A DNA stretch of 64,000 bases from the NCBI GenBank assembly GCA_902812495.1, contig CADDZR010000008.1, positions 1-64,000 of the forward strand, written 5' to 3'. Shown in pieces: positions 8,046 through 17,273 of the stretch. Each line of letters begins with the position of its first letter. Within the stretch, counting starts at the first letter, position 1. The stretch comes from an archaeon (GTDB taxonomy: Archaea; Thermoproteota; Nitrososphaeria; Nitrososphaerales; Gagatemarchaeaceae). Below the pieces are notes generated by a model. It was not told the DNA's origin and ran no database searches. It saw only the letters and a list, made by a program, of their open reading frames with translations. The translations under genes and the position numbers were made by a program.

Positions 8046-8804
8046 ATGTCTGATTTTCTCAAGGTTGTCGACATAGTTAAAACATTTGGTGGTCTAAGAG
8101 CCCTTGACTCTGTTTCACTTGAGGTTGAGCCAAAGAAAATAACAATTCTGATAGGGCCAAATGGCTCAGGGAAGACAACACTGATAAACGTAATATCTGG
8201 CTTTTACAAGCCTGATTCAGGCAAAATAATCTACAAGGGAAGAGAAATATCAGGCATGAAACCACATGAGGTGTACAATATAGGTATAGCGAGGACATTT
8301 CAGGTTCCAGCTCTTTTCTGGAAGCTTACAGTACTTGAAAACATGCTTGTAGCAGAGAGAAACAATCCAGGGGAGAGGTTTACAAAGTTCTTAATCAAAA
8401 AGCTTTGGAGGGATAGAGAAAAGGAAGCAACGGAGAGAGCTTTCAGGATACTAGATGTAATAGGTCTTTCACACCTATGGGACAGGCTTGCAACATCGCT
8501 AAGCGGCGGGCAGATGAAACTTCTCGAGATAGGTAGGGCCCTTATGTCGCAGGCTGAAACAATACTTATGGACGAACCTGTTTCTGGCGTGAATCCTACC
8601 CTAGCACATGAAATATTTACAAGGCTCGTCGCCCTCAAGAACCAGCTAGGTATCACTTTTTTTATAGTGGAGCACAGGTTAGACATAGCCCTCAATTATG
8701 TGGATAATGTTATAGCCATGGCTTATGGTAAAGTCATTTCATCCGGCATACCAGAGGTCGTGATGGCCGACCCCAAGCTAATAGAGGCATATCTGGGTGG
8801 TTAG
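8046..8804 (+). CDS. livG: Branched-chain amino acid ABC transporter ATPase LivG
   Basis: Cytoplasmic ATP-binding subunit, 252 residues. Walker A GPNGSGKTT is at residues 37-45, the signature LSGGQ at 152-156 and Walker B ETILMDEP at 171-178, followed by the switch histidine in VEHRLD. The region between Walker A and the signature has the longer helical insert usual for LivG compared with LivF. It follows the binding-protein gene by 30 bp and abuts livF, so livJ-livG-livF form one operon. It should pair with LivF on the cytoplasmic face of LivH-LivM. Confidence 0.95.
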   Translation: MSDFLKVVDIVKTFGGLRALDSVSLEVEPKKITILIGPNGSGKTTLINVISGFYKPDSGKIIYKGREISGMKPHEVYNIGIARTFQVPALFWKLTVLENMLVAERNNPGERFTKFLIKKLWRDREKEATERAFRILDVIGLSHLWDRLATSLSGGQMKLLEIGRALMSQAETILMDEPVSGVNPTLAHEIFTRLVALKNQLGITFFIVEHRLDIALNYVDNVIAMAYGKVISSGIPEVVMADPKLIEAYLGG

Positions 8805-9518
8805 ATGCTATCTGTTGAAAACGTCTCCGCAGGATACGGGAAGCTTCAGGTTCTAAACGACGTAAGTATTGTTGCAAGGGAGAAGGAGGTCACAGTTATA
8901 GTTGGACCAAATGGTTCCGGTAAAAGCACACTTTTGAAAACGATATCTGGCCTAACAACAATATACAGCGGTGTCATACGGCTTGACGGCGTAATTATAT
9001 CTAGGATGCCAGCGCATCAGGTTGCAAGGCATGGTCTTGCGTACCTCCCACAAACAGAGAGTGTCTTCTCCCATCTTACTGTTGCGGAAAACCTTAGGAT
9101 GGCAGGTTACACAGTTCCAAAGGAGCTTTACTCTGAAAGGGTCTCAAGGGCCTTATCTTTGTTTCCTCAGCTAACGGAATACATGAACACGAAAGTCGGT
9201 AATCTAAGCGGTGGCGAGAGACAGATGGTTGCCATGTCAATGGCACTCATAAGAAACCCGAAGGTAATAATGCTCGACGAGCCGACGGCTAACCTCTCCC
9301 CAAAGCTTGCGACAGCTGTGCTTCAGATAGTTAGATCCTTAGCATCAGACTTGGGACTGGCCGTTATTTTGGTGGAGCAGAATGCAAAAAAGGCCCTAGA
9401 GATAGGCGACAGAGCCTACCTTTTAGTTGGAGGACAAAAGGCATTCGAGGGCTCGGCTAAGGAGCTTCTCAATCATAGGGAGCTGAGCAGGCTCTATCTT
9501 GGCTTGAAAGCAGTTTAA
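8805..9518 (+). CDS. livF: Branched-chain amino acid ABC transporter ATPase LivF
   Basis: Second ATPase subunit of the importer, 237 residues. Walker A GPNGSGKST is at 34-42, the signature LSGGE at 134-138 and Walker B VIMLDEPTANLSP from 154, with the switch histidine position replaced by Gln in VEQNAKKAL, as is normal for LivF. The ATG comes directly after the livG stop (TAGATG), so translation is coupled. It is the last gene of the liv cluster; the next gene, for RFC, starts 37 bp downstream and may be read from the same transcript. Confidence 0.95.
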   Translation: MLSVENVSAGYGKLQVLNDVSIVAREKEVTVIVGPNGSGKSTLLKTISGLTTIYSGVIRLDGVIISRMPAHQVARHGLAYLPQTESVFSHLTVAENLRMAGYTVPKELYSERVSRALSLFPQLTEYMNTKVGNLSGGERQMVAMSMALIRNPKVIMLDEPTANLSPKLATAVLQIVRSLASDLGLAVILVEQNAKKALEIGDRAYLLVGGQKAFEGSAKELLNHRELSRLYLGLKAV

Positions 9519-9554
9519 AAGCTGTCTATCTGTACCCAAGAACAAGGTGCTTAC

Positions 9555-10523
9555 ATGTCTGTTGAACAGTTGATGTGGGTTGAGAAGTACAGGCCAAAGA
9601 AGCTTGACGAGCTTGTTAACCAAGAGGAAGTCAAGGAGAGGCTCCGTTTTCTCTTGAGAAAGAAGGAGGAGATACCACACCTCCTATTTGCCGGTCCGCC
9701 CGGCTCAGGCAAGACAACTACAGCCCTGATAGTTGCAAGGGAAACACTTGGCGAGTACTGGCAGGACTACACGCTTTCACTTAATGCAAGCGATGAGAGG
9801 GGGATAGACATGATAAGAGAAAGGGTCAAGACATTTGCAAGGTACTCTGACAGGAGGGAAGGTGTGCCTTTCAGGCTTGTAATACTCGACGAGGCGGACG
9901 AGATGACAAGCGACGCCCAAACAGCTCTAAGGAGGATAATGGAAGAGACCTCAGCCTACACTAGGTTCATACTAATATGTAACTACTCATCCGGCATCAT
10001 AGAGCCAATCCAGAGCAGATGCGCTGTTTTCAGGTTCAAGAGGCTTGATAATCAATCATTAACAAGCTACTTAAAAATGATAGCAGAGAGAGAAAATGTT
10101 GTTGTTTCTGGGGATGATGTTTTTACAGCAATATACGAAGCAACCCAAGGTGACCTCAGACAGGCAATAAATATGATGCAGGCTGCATCAGCCTCCGGTG
10201 AGATTGACCTAGAGAAGATAAAGAGAATAACAGGTGCAACAGTAAAAGCAAAGGTCTCAAACATAATACAGCTTGCTTTATCAGGAAAGTTTGAGGAGGC
10301 AAGGCTCAAGATGCTAGAGCTTACAAGGGTCTATGGTCTGCCAGAGAGAGATTTTCTTAGATATGCAAGCGAGGCTATCTCTTCCCTTAAGGCAGAGGAT
10401 TCATCTCAACTCTACAAAATAATAGCTGAGTACGATTACAGGCTTGTTCTTGGGGCACAACCTGAAATACAGATAACAGCAATGCTCGCAGAGATCTCCT
10501 CATTGTCAAAGAGGAAGGAGTAA
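9555..10523 (+). CDS. rfcS: Replication factor C small subunit (clamp loader)
   Basis: AAA+ subunit of the clamp loader that opens and places the PCNA ring at primer-template junctions. The 322-residue product has RFC box features: WVEKYRP at the start, Walker A GPPGSGKTT (about 47-55), Walker B DEAD (112-115) and the SRC arginine-finger motif (154-156), followed by a helical collar domain. No intein is present, although archaeal RFC genes often carry one at Walker A. It is two bases upstream of hisS and probably co-transcribed. The large subunit is not in this window. Confidence 0.96.
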   Translation: MSVEQLMWVEKYRPKKLDELVNQEEVKERLRFLLRKKEEIPHLLFAGPPGSGKTTTALIVARETLGEYWQDYTLSLNASDERGIDMIRERVKTFARYSDRREGVPFRLVILDEADEMTSDAQTALRRIMEETSAYTRFILICNYSSGIIEPIQSRCAVFRFKRLDNQSLTSYLKMIAERENVVVSGDDVFTAIYEATQGDLRQAINMMQAASASGEIDLEKIKRITGATVKAKVSNIIQLALSGKFEEARLKMLELTRVYGLPERDFLRYASEAISSLKAEDSSQLYKIIAEYDYRLVLGAQPEIQITAMLAEISSLSKRKE

Positions 10524-10525
10524 AG

Positions 10526-11800
10526 TTGGAACTCTCCCTCCCAAGAGGAGTAAGAGACATTGGCCCAGACGAGTTTTCGCTCCACGAAAAAATTCTTTCT
10601 GCATTTAGTGAGACAGCTAGACTCTTTTGTTTCAAGATGATGGAGCCCTCAACGATAGAAACAGCCGAAGTGCTAACAGCGAAGAGCGGTACCGATATAC
10701 TCAATGAGCTTTATTCATTCAAAGATAAAGCAGGAAGGGATGTCGGGCTGAGGTTTGACCTCACGGTTGGCTTAACGAGGTATGTTTGTTCAAGAAAGGA
10801 TCTTCCTCTTCCGCTCAAACTTGCTTCTCAAGGCTATGTTTGGAGGTATGACGAACCCCAGCATGCAAGGTATCGCTCTTTCAAGCAGTGGGACGTTGAG
10901 ATCTTTGATAAGAATACTGTAGACTCGGATGCAGAGGTCATAGAATTCACCTACAGGCTTCTTAAGAAGCTTGGAATAGATCTAACAATTGAAATAGGAC
11001 ACAGGGGTGTTGCAGAGGAACTTGCAAGGAAGAAGACAGGCCTAAGCAAGGAGGAAGTGGTAGAAGCTCTCAGGATTCTTGACAAGGCACAAAAGAAGAG
11101 AAAGGAAGAGCTTGTTAAAGAATATACACAGAAGGGATTTACGAAAGAGAAAGTGGAGAAAGTTCTTTCAATATCAGAACTGAGGGGAGGTCCTGAAGAT
11201 GTACTGGGTATGCTATCCTCATATGAAATTGAAAACAAAGAGCTCTATACATTATGCGATATGCTAAAGGGAAGGGGGGTTAAAATGTTCTCTTTGAACA
11301 TTGGCATAGTCAGGGGGTTGGACTACTATACAGGAATAGTGTTTGAGGTTTTTGACAAAGCAAAGAAGGATGTCGGCTCAATTTGTGGAGGAGGTAGGTA
11401 CAACATACTTCCAAAAATATTTGGAAGAGAAGACGTCTCAGCCACAGGTGTTGCAGGAGGGGTAGAGAGGATTGCAATGTCCCTATCGCAATCCAAGGAG
11501 GAAACCAAGAGACCTGTTCTCGTAACATATGCAGGGGAGGATATGTATAGTGATGCTTTAGGAGTCCTTAGGTTACTTCGAGATCTTTCTCTGCCTTCTG
11601 AAATAGCTCCTCTCGGGTATACTCTAAGGAAGCAAATGGATTTTGCATCCTCGGAGAAAGCAAGGTTTGTTGTCATAGTTGGTTCGCGGGATCTCAGAGA
11701 GGGTCTTGTGACGCTAAGGGACATGGACACAGGTGAGGAGGTAAGAGTTGCCACTAATAAGGTTGCAGAGAAAATTAATCAGCTTTTCTCAAGGAATTAA
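10526..11800 (+). CDS. hisS: Histidyl-tRNA synthetase
   Basis: Class II aminoacyl-tRNA synthetase that charges tRNA-His, 424 residues, a normal length. Class II motif 2 is visible around RYDEPQHARYRSFKQWDVEIF, and the histidine-specific motifs GLDYYTGIVFEVF and SICGGGRYN are intact, with a C-terminal anticodon-binding domain. The start is the TTG at 10526, two bases after the RFC stop, with GGAAGGAG just upstream in the end of rfcS. The 3' end overlaps the convergent ACT-domain gene by 26 bp. Confidence 0.96.
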   Translation: MELSLPRGVRDIGPDEFSLHEKILSAFSETARLFCFKMMEPSTIETAEVLTAKSGTDILNELYSFKDKAGRDVGLRFDLTVGLTRYVCSRKDLPLPLKLASQGYVWRYDEPQHARYRSFKQWDVEIFDKNTVDSDAEVIEFTYRLLKKLGIDLTIEIGHRGVAEELARKKTGLSKEEVVEALRILDKAQKKRKEELVKEYTQKGFTKEKVEKVLSISELRGGPEDVLGMLSSYEIENKELYTLCDMLKGRGVKMFSLNIGIVRGLDYYTGIVFEVFDKAKKDVGSICGGGRYNILPKIFGREDVSATGVAGGVERIAMSLSQSKEETKRPVLVTYAGEDMYSDALGVLRLLRDLSLPSEIAPLGYTLRKQMDFASSEKARFVVIVGSRDLREGLVTLRDMDTGEEVRVATNKVAEKINQLFSRN

Positions 11801-12458
11801 TAAGATCTGTCAGGGCATTGAAAGCTCCTGAGACATTTTCCATCTTTACAACTATTATTGTATCTGTGAAACAGGACACAGTATCTTCAACGTTTATGTG
11901 CCTCCTCGCAAGCTGGTTGTAGAACATAGCTATGCACCCAGGCGTCTCAACTATCTCTTTTGGACTCTGAACTATAATTGCTGCATAGTCGTCTCCCTCC
12001 TCCAGAATCTCAGAAGAAGGAATTATTCTTTTTATTTCGCTGTGTATCCTCTGGTCAAATATCAGGGTTACGGTAGATATGCTCTCGGAAACCTGTATCA
12101 GGCTTTCATGGTAGCTTGAGAGTATGTTACTAAGTGAGGAAAGAGTTTTCCTTGTCCTCTCGAGTGATATCTTTGAGACATGGGTTCTCACGTTTAGAAC
12201 ACTTCCTGATATAACGTCCTTCATACCGCTATTTTGCGGCGTATATCTTCCCCTCATCCTCTTCAACGGTGCTATTATACTCTCTATCTTGACCTTTCTC
12301 GATAACCTTTCTTCAACAAAAGGCTTGATTAACCTAGCAACAGCACTTATGTTTGCGTATCCTCTGGCTATAGAATCCTGGACAGAAAAGTCAAACTCAA
12401 CGTAATCTCTGACCAAATCCGATACAGTTTTATTTGTTTTCTGAATGTTCTTTTTCAT
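11775..12458 (-). CDS. ACT-domain protein of unknown function
   Basis: Product of 227 residues. The N-terminal two thirds are helical and basic (with SDLVRDYVEFDFSVQDSIARG and FVEERLSRKVKIESI), suggesting nucleic-acid or partner binding. The C-terminal part (from about residue 150) looks like an ACT or ACT-like ligand-binding domain: ETPGCIAMFYNQLARRHINVEDTVSCF followed by TIIVVKM. ACT domains often sense amino acids. I chose the ATG at 12458, not the TTG at 12479, because it sits about 30 bp from the TATA element shared with argG. The gene is divergent from the arginine/lysine operon and convergent with hisS. A regulatory role there is an inference from position alone. Confidence 0.75.
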   Translation of the reverse strand: MKKNIQKTNKTVSDLVRDYVEFDFSVQDSIARGYANISAVARLIKPFVEERLSRKVKIESIIAPLKRMRGRYTPQNSGMKDVISGSVLNVRTHVSKISLERTRKTLSSLSNILSSYHESLIQVSESISTVTLIFDQRIHSEIKRIIPSSEILEEGDDYAAIIVQSPKEIVETPGCIAMFYNQLARRHINVEDTVSCFTDTIIVVKMENVSGAFNALTDLINSLRKAD

Positions 12459-12516
12459 TCTGGTAATGATGCTGGCCAAAAAGCATAAAAGCTTTTCGGG
12501 GAGAAAGATCTTTTAC
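12459..12516. promoter_or_regulatory. Shared divergent promoter, ACT-domain gene and argG operon
   Basis: A single TATA-like stretch, CATAAAAG (12484-12491; CTTTTATG on the other strand), lies at the exact midpoint between the minus-strand ATG at 12458 and the plus-strand TTG at 12517, about 30 bp from each. Neither gene has a clear ribosome-binding site, which fits leaderless mRNAs. AAAAGCTTTT, a perfect palindrome, overlaps the element (12487-12496). Confidence 0.55.
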
Positions 12517-13755
12517 TTGTCAAAGGTTGTTCTTGCCTACTCAGGTGGGCTTGATACATCCGTTTCAGTGAAATGGCTCCAGGAAAAGTATGGTGCGGAT
12601 GTCATAACTGTAACTCTAAACATAGGACAGAATGAGGATATGAAGGAGATAGAGGAAAGGGCATACGGATGTGGGTCCGTTAGGCACTATAGCATAGACG
12701 CAGTAAAAGATTTTGTCTCAGACTACGTGCTGAGAGCAATAAAGGCAGACGCGATGTATCAGGGAAAATACCCCCTCAGCACAGCACTGGGCAGGCCACT
12801 TATAGCGAAGAAGCTAGTGGAAGTTGCAAGGAAGGAGAATGCGGATGCGGTTGCACATGGATGCACTGGGAAGGGTAACGATCAGGTCAGGTTCGAGGTT
12901 ACAGTAAAATCTCTTGAGCCAAGGCTGAAGTTAATAGCTCCTGTCAGAGAATGGAACATGACGAGGGATGAGGAGATAGCTTATGCGCAGAGAAAAGGCA
13001 TACCTGTAAAGCCTTCAAGGTCGATATACAGCATAGACCAGAACCTTTGGGGAAGGTCTATAGAGAGTGGTATACTTGAACATCCAGACCAAGAACCTCC
13101 TTTTGACGTATTTGAGTGGGTAGTACCACCTGAAGAAGCGCCCGACATGCCAAGCTATGTGGAAATATCTTTTGAAAATGGTGTTCCTATTTCACTGAAC
13201 GGAAGGGAGATGGAGCCGTCAGTCTTAATACAGGAGATGAACAGGATTGCAGGATCAAACGGTGTCGGTATAATAGATCACATAGAGGACAGGCTTGTAG
13301 GTATCAAATCAAGAGAGGTTTATGAGTGTCCAGCAGCCCTCTGCCTGATCGAGGCACATAGCGACCTCGAGAAGCTTGTGCTGACAAGAATGGAGCTTGA
13401 ATTTAAGGAAAATGCCGGGAGGATATGGTCATGGCTTGTTTATTCAGGGTTATGGGAAGAGCCTCTAAGGTACGACATAGACAGTTTTGTAAGCGAGACA
13501 CAGAAAAGGGTTAACGGCTCAGTTAGACTGAAGCTCTACAAGGGAGGAATGAGGGTAGTGGGAAGAAGTTCAAGGAATCAGCTGTACAGCCTGGAGCTTT
13601 CAACCTACGGTATGGGAAGCACGTTCGACCAGAAGAAGGCAGAAGGTTTCATAGAGCTTTGGGGGCTCCAGACAAGGGTTGCAAACAATGTAATGAAAGA
13701 GGGAGATGTTGAAAAGCATTCAGGTTACGGGAAAGAGATTAAAGAAGCAAAATAA
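12517..13755 (+). CDS. argG: Argininosuccinate synthase
   Basis: ATP-dependent ligase joining citrulline and aspartate, the penultimate step of arginine synthesis. The start is the TTG at 12517 giving SKVVLAYSGGLDTS, the family N-terminus with the SGGLDTS P-loop; longer readings further upstream would add an unrelated leader. Other family blocks are present: AHGCTGKGNDQVRFE, IAPVREW and NLWGRSIE. Length is 412 residues, normal for the family. It is the first gene of the long arginine/lysine operon and overlaps argH by about 50 bp. Confidence 0.96.
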   Translation: MSKVVLAYSGGLDTSVSVKWLQEKYGADVITVTLNIGQNEDMKEIEERAYGCGSVRHYSIDAVKDFVSDYVLRAIKADAMYQGKYPLSTALGRPLIAKKLVEVARKENADAVAHGCTGKGNDQVRFEVTVKSLEPRLKLIAPVREWNMTRDEEIAYAQRKGIPVKPSRSIYSIDQNLWGRSIESGILEHPDQEPPFDVFEWVVPPEEAPDMPSYVEISFENGVPISLNGREMEPSVLIQEMNRIAGSNGVGIIDHIEDRLVGIKSREVYECPAALCLIEAHSDLEKLVLTRMELEFKENAGRIWSWLVYSGLWEEPLRYDIDSFVSETQKRVNGSVRLKLYKGGMRVVGRSSRNQLYSLELSTYGMGSTFDQKKAEGFIELWGLQTRVANNVMKEGDVEKHSGYGKEIKEAK

Positions 13756-15181
13756 GGAAGTAACTAGCTACATCTCTTCAATATTCTGGGACAGGAGGCT
13801 GCTTAAGCAGGTACTGAGGATAAACACTGCACACACTCTTGCCCTATATGAGGCAGGCGAGATTTCGGAGAAGGATGCAAAATCTATAGTTAATTTCCTC
13901 AAATCATTCACAATTGAAGATGAAGTTGACGAGGACATACACTATCTAATCGAGAGATCTGCAATCAAGAAGCTTGGTATCGATGTTGCTGGCCAGATGA
14001 ATCTTGGAAAAAGCAGGAACGACCAGGTTGCAACAGCTATAAGGATGGAGCTGAGGGAGACAATCCTCTCAGTAGTTGAAGAACTGCTCAAGCTGCAATC
14101 TTTTATACTCAGCCTATCAGAAAAATACAAAAGGAATCTAATTCCAGCATACACACATCTCCAGAGGGCTCAGCCCGTACTTATATCCTATCATTTCATC
14201 GCTTATTTCGACAGTATTTCAAGGTCTGTTGAAAGACTCTTCAGTTTGTACAGCAGGGTTAATCTTTCCCCTATGGGCTCAGCTGCGCTCGCTGGAACAA
14301 CCATAGCTATAAACAGGATGAAGGTTGCTGAGCTACTCTCATTTGACGGTATTATAAGGAATGGCATAGACGCTGTCTCCTCACGCGACTTTGTTCTAGA
14401 TTCAATTTCATGCATAATTACAGTCGCACTGGATCTCTCAAGGTTTGCAGAGGAGATAGTACTCTGGTCAAGCTCTGAGTTCGATTTTATAGAGCTTCCA
14501 GACGAGACAACTGCAACAAGTAGCATAATGCCGCAGAAGAAGAATCCTGTCGTTGCTGAGATAATCAGAGCAAGGAGCATTGTGCCTCTCTCCTCCCTAG
14601 TATCTTCTTTCTCAATCATGAAGGCATTGCCTTATTCCTACAATCTTGATCTGCAAGAAGTCTCACCAAATCTCTGGGTTGCTTTTGATACAGTTAGGGA
14701 TGCAGTAAATATGGTATCTAGGATAGTTTCAAGCCTGAGCTTTAAGGTTGAGGCAATAGAGAAAAAGATCTCGCATGACTACACATGTGCTTCCTTTATT
14801 GCTGAATACCTCTCAACCTCTAAAAAGGTAAGGTTCAGGGTTTCCCATGCAATTGTAGGGGAGATTGTTAGGTCGTCAATTAAAAAGAAGATTAAATTTG
14901 GAGATGCGATCAGAACATTACTTCCGGTTATATCGAAGAAATATTCAGGAAAGAAAGTTTTACTGTCAGAAAAGGAGATTGAGAAGCTCCTGAATCCCAT
15001 GGAAGCGCTCAGGATGATAAAAACAGAAGGAGGTTCAAATCCAGACGACATAGATAGGGAGCTGAAGATTAGAGAAGAGATCCTTGAAAGGGATATGGGT
15101 AGTTTGAATTCAGCAAGGCTGAGGCTGCGGGAGGGTCTCGAAAAGCTTGAGAAGGAAGCTAGCAAGTTTGGGTGTAGCTAA
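13706..15181 (+). CDS. argH: Argininosuccinate lyase
   Basis: Splits argininosuccinate to arginine and fumarate; member of the fumarase/aspartase superfamily. Conserved blocks are SRNDQVATAIRMELRE, THLQRAQPV and the signature SSIMPQKKNP. The 491-residue reading starts inside argG at ATG 13706, or at the adjacent TTG 13709, which is better spaced from GAGGG; there is no later usable start codon before the conserved region, so the long overlap with argG looks real. The N-terminus lacks the usual LWGGRF start of the family and instead has ISSIFWDRRLLKQVLRIN. It is followed two bases later by lysW. Confidence 0.93.
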   Translation: MLKSIQVTGKRLKKQNKEVTSYISSIFWDRRLLKQVLRINTAHTLALYEAGEISEKDAKSIVNFLKSFTIEDEVDEDIHYLIERSAIKKLGIDVAGQMNLGKSRNDQVATAIRMELRETILSVVEELLKLQSFILSLSEKYKRNLIPAYTHLQRAQPVLISYHFIAYFDSISRSVERLFSLYSRVNLSPMGSAALAGTTIAINRMKVAELLSFDGIIRNGIDAVSSRDFVLDSISCIITVALDLSRFAEEIVLWSSSEFDFIELPDETTATSSIMPQKKNPVVAEIIRARSIVPLSSLVSSFSIMKALPYSYNLDLQEVSPNLWVAFDTVRDAVNMVSRIVSSLSFKVEAIEKKISHDYTCASFIAEYLSTSKKVRFRVSHAIVGEIVRSSIKKKIKFGDAIRTLLPVISKKYSGKKVLLSEKEIEKLLNPMEALRMIKTEGGSNPDDIDRELKIREEILERDMGSLNSARLRLREGLEKLEKEASKFGCS

Positions 15182-15183
15182 AC

Positions 15184-15357
15184 ATGGAAGCAAGATGTAG
15201 TTACTGCGATTGCATCATCCAAGTACCTTCGGATGCGGTCGAGGGCGAGCTTGTAAAATGCATGGACTGCGGAACACTGTATGAGGTTAGAATTTGTAAT
15301 GGAGGTTCAGTAACACTAACAGAGGCAGAGGAAGTAGAGGAAGATTGGGGTGAATAG
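15184..15357 (+). CDS. lysW: Amino-group carrier protein LysW (copy 1, next to ArgX)
   Basis: Small acidic carrier protein of 57 residues, short enough to be missed by gene finders. Four cysteines (C5, C8, C26, C29) form a zinc ribbon, and the C-terminus is EEDWGE. Biosynthetic intermediates are attached through the gamma-carboxyl of the last glutamate, which protects their amino group during the kinase, reductase and aminotransferase steps. It starts two bases after argH and ends three bases before the ATP-grasp ligase gene. Its position beside the ArgX-like ligase suggests a role in arginine synthesis. It differs clearly in sequence from the second LysW at 19720. Confidence 0.92.
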   Translation: MEARCSYCDCIIQVPSDAVEGELVKCMDCGTLYEVRICNGGSVTLTEAEEVEEDWGE

Positions 15358-15360
15358 TTA

Positions 15361-16215
15361 ATGGCAAGCTTTTCTGTTCTCTTTGACAGGCTAAGGTGGG
15401 AAGAGAAAGAGATACTGAACAGCCTACAGAAAATTGGGCAGAAAGCCGAGCTTGTTGACGTGAAATCAATCTCTTTTAGTCTTGACTGCAGAGAAGACTG
15501 CGCACTTTCAGACAATGTGTTTGTTAGATGCTTGAGCCATTACAGGTCTTGGTTATCTGCAGAAATACTGAGAGCAAAGGGAAAGTATGTTATTAACAGG
15601 CCTGAGGTTATCTCAGTCTGCATGAACAAGCTTCTAACAACCATTGCACTAGTGAAAGAAGGAGTCCCAACACCTAAGACGTACGTTTCCTTTTCTACTG
15701 ATTCTGCTGAGGAAATAAAGGAGAAGGTTGGCTTGCCCCTTGTCATAAAACCATTAGTTGGGAGCTGGGGCAGGCTGATAAGTCTTGCAAGGGATAACAG
15801 TTCATTTAAATCTATAATAGAGCTGAGGGAAGCAATTAACGATCCACTTGAACACATTTACTATTTTCAGGAGTTCGTAAGGAGGCCACCGAGGGACATA
15901 AGAGCAATAGTTGCAGGAGAAGAAATAGTTGCATGCGTCTATAGATACTCCCCTCCAGGCGAGTGGAAAACAAACGTTGCGAGGGGCGGCTTTTCGGTCC
16001 AGTTTAAACCTTCGGAGGCGCTCCAGGAGCTGATACACAGGTCAGCAGATGCAGTGGGAGGTGGTTTACTTGGCGTTGATATGATGGAATCAGAAAGGGG
16101 TTACTTGGTGCACGAGCTTAACAGTAACGTTGAGTTCAGGGGCGCACAATCAGCTGTTAATTTCAGCATAGCTGATAAGATCGCGAGTTACCTAGTAAGG
16201 GAGGCGAGGAAGTAG
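15361..16215 (+). CDS. argX: LysW ligase, ArgX type (glutamate-LysW ligase)
   Basis: ATP-grasp enzyme of 284 residues related to RimK and LysX that links an amino acid to the C-terminus of LysW. RWEEKEIL at the N-terminus, PLVIKPLVGSWGRL and the metal-binding VHELNSNVEF are family blocks. The motif after the conserved Asn reads NSNVEFRGAQSAVNF, unlike the NSTTEFKN and TGVDIP pattern in the second ligase at 19871, which resembles bacterial LysX. By that contrast I assign this copy to glutamate (arginine branch); the assignment is an inference. It starts with ATG three bases after lysW, with GGGGTGA upstream, and its stop overlaps the next gene (TAGTG). Confidence 0.85.
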   Translation: MASFSVLFDRLRWEEKEILNSLQKIGQKAELVDVKSISFSLDCREDCALSDNVFVRCLSHYRSWLSAEILRAKGKYVINRPEVISVCMNKLLTTIALVKEGVPTPKTYVSFSTDSAEEIKEKVGLPLVIKPLVGSWGRLISLARDNSSFKSIIELREAINDPLEHIYYFQEFVRRPPRDIRAIVAGEEIVACVYRYSPPGEWKTNVARGGFSVQFKPSEALQELIHRSADAVGGGLLGVDMMESERGYLVHELNSNVEFRGAQSAVNFSIADKIASYLVREARK

Positions 16216-17267
16216 TGGTCAGGGTCGGGGTTATTGGTGCATCAGGATATATAGGGGGTGAGCTACTTAGAATACTACTAAAGCATCCTAAAATCGAGCT
16301 CTCATTTGCAACCTCGAGGACATACGAGGGAGAATATCTGTTCAGGGTGCATCCGAACCTTAGGGGCTTCACAGAAATGAAATTCTCTGCAAATTCAATT
16401 GATGTTGTAACTGATGCTGATGTCGTGTTCACGGCCCTTCCACACGGCCAGTCCTTTAATGTAGTTCCTGAAATAATCAAGACAGGCATTAAGATAATAG
16501 ATCTAAGCGCTGACTTTAGGCTAAGGGAAGCTTCACATTACAGCAAGTGGTACAAGATAGTGCATCCATGTCCAGAGCTTCTGGAGAAGTTTGTCTATTC
16601 AATTCCGGAACTAAACAGGGAAAAGGTGAGAAATGCAACATGCGCATCCTCTCCTGGGTGCATGGCCATAACATCGATACTATCCCTTGTTCCATTTGCG
16701 AAGAAATTCATCTTTGACAGGAAGAGGGTTGTTGTAGACGCGAAGATAGGTTCGTCTGGTGCAGGAGGGAAACCTTCAATATCTACACACTTTTCCGAGA
16801 GATACAATGTTGTTAGACCATATAAGCTTGCCGGCCATAGGCATGAAGCAGAGATAGAGCAAGCACTAAGTGTATTTGCAGGAGTTAATGTAAGCGTCTC
16901 GATGTCTGCACATGCTGTTAACATGGTTAGGGGTATACTTTGCACAATACATCTATTCACGGAACAGGAAATAGAGCTTCCAGAGATATGGAAGGCATAC
17001 AGGGAATTCTACTCAGGCTCTAGGTTCATAAGGCTTGTCAGGGATAGGAAGGGGCCATTCAGGCTTCCTGACCCAAAGCTTGTTATCGGTTCAAACTTCT
17101 GCGACATAGGTTTTGATTTCGATTTAAAGAATATGAGGGCCGTCCTTGTTTCAGCAACAGACAATCTGATAAAAGGGGCTGCAGGAAATGCTGTCCAGAC
17201 AATGAACCTCATGCTTGGCTTCAACGAAGAAGAAGCTCTCGATGCCATACCTCTTCACCCTGTGTGA
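16215..17267 (+). CDS. lysY: LysW-gamma-glutamyl/aminoadipyl-phosphate reductase
   Basis: NADPH-dependent reductase of the ArgC/LysY family, 350 residues, acting on the carrier-bound acyl phosphate. The Rossmann motif GASGYIGGELL opens the protein and the catalytic cysteine lies in SSPGCMAITS. The later histidine region GHRHEAEIEQ is also present. The GTG start overlaps the stop of argX. There is only one reductase, kinase and aminotransferase gene for two ligases, so these enzymes probably serve both the arginine and lysine branches, as in Sulfolobus. Confidence 0.94.
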   Translation: MVRVGVIGASGYIGGELLRILLKHPKIELSFATSRTYEGEYLFRVHPNLRGFTEMKFSANSIDVVTDADVVFTALPHGQSFNVVPEIIKTGIKIIDLSADFRLREASHYSKWYKIVHPCPELLEKFVYSIPELNREKVRNATCASSPGCMAITSILSLVPFAKKFIFDRKRVVVDAKIGSSGAGGKPSISTHFSERYNVVRPYKLAGHRHEAEIEQALSVFAGVNVSVSMSAHAVNMVRGILCTIHLFTEQEIELPEIWKAYREFYSGSRFIRLVRDRKGPFRLPDPKLVIGSNFCDIGFDFDLKNMRAVLVSATDNLIKGAAGNAVQTMNLMLGFNEEEALDAIPLHPV

Positions 17268-17273
17268 TTCAGC

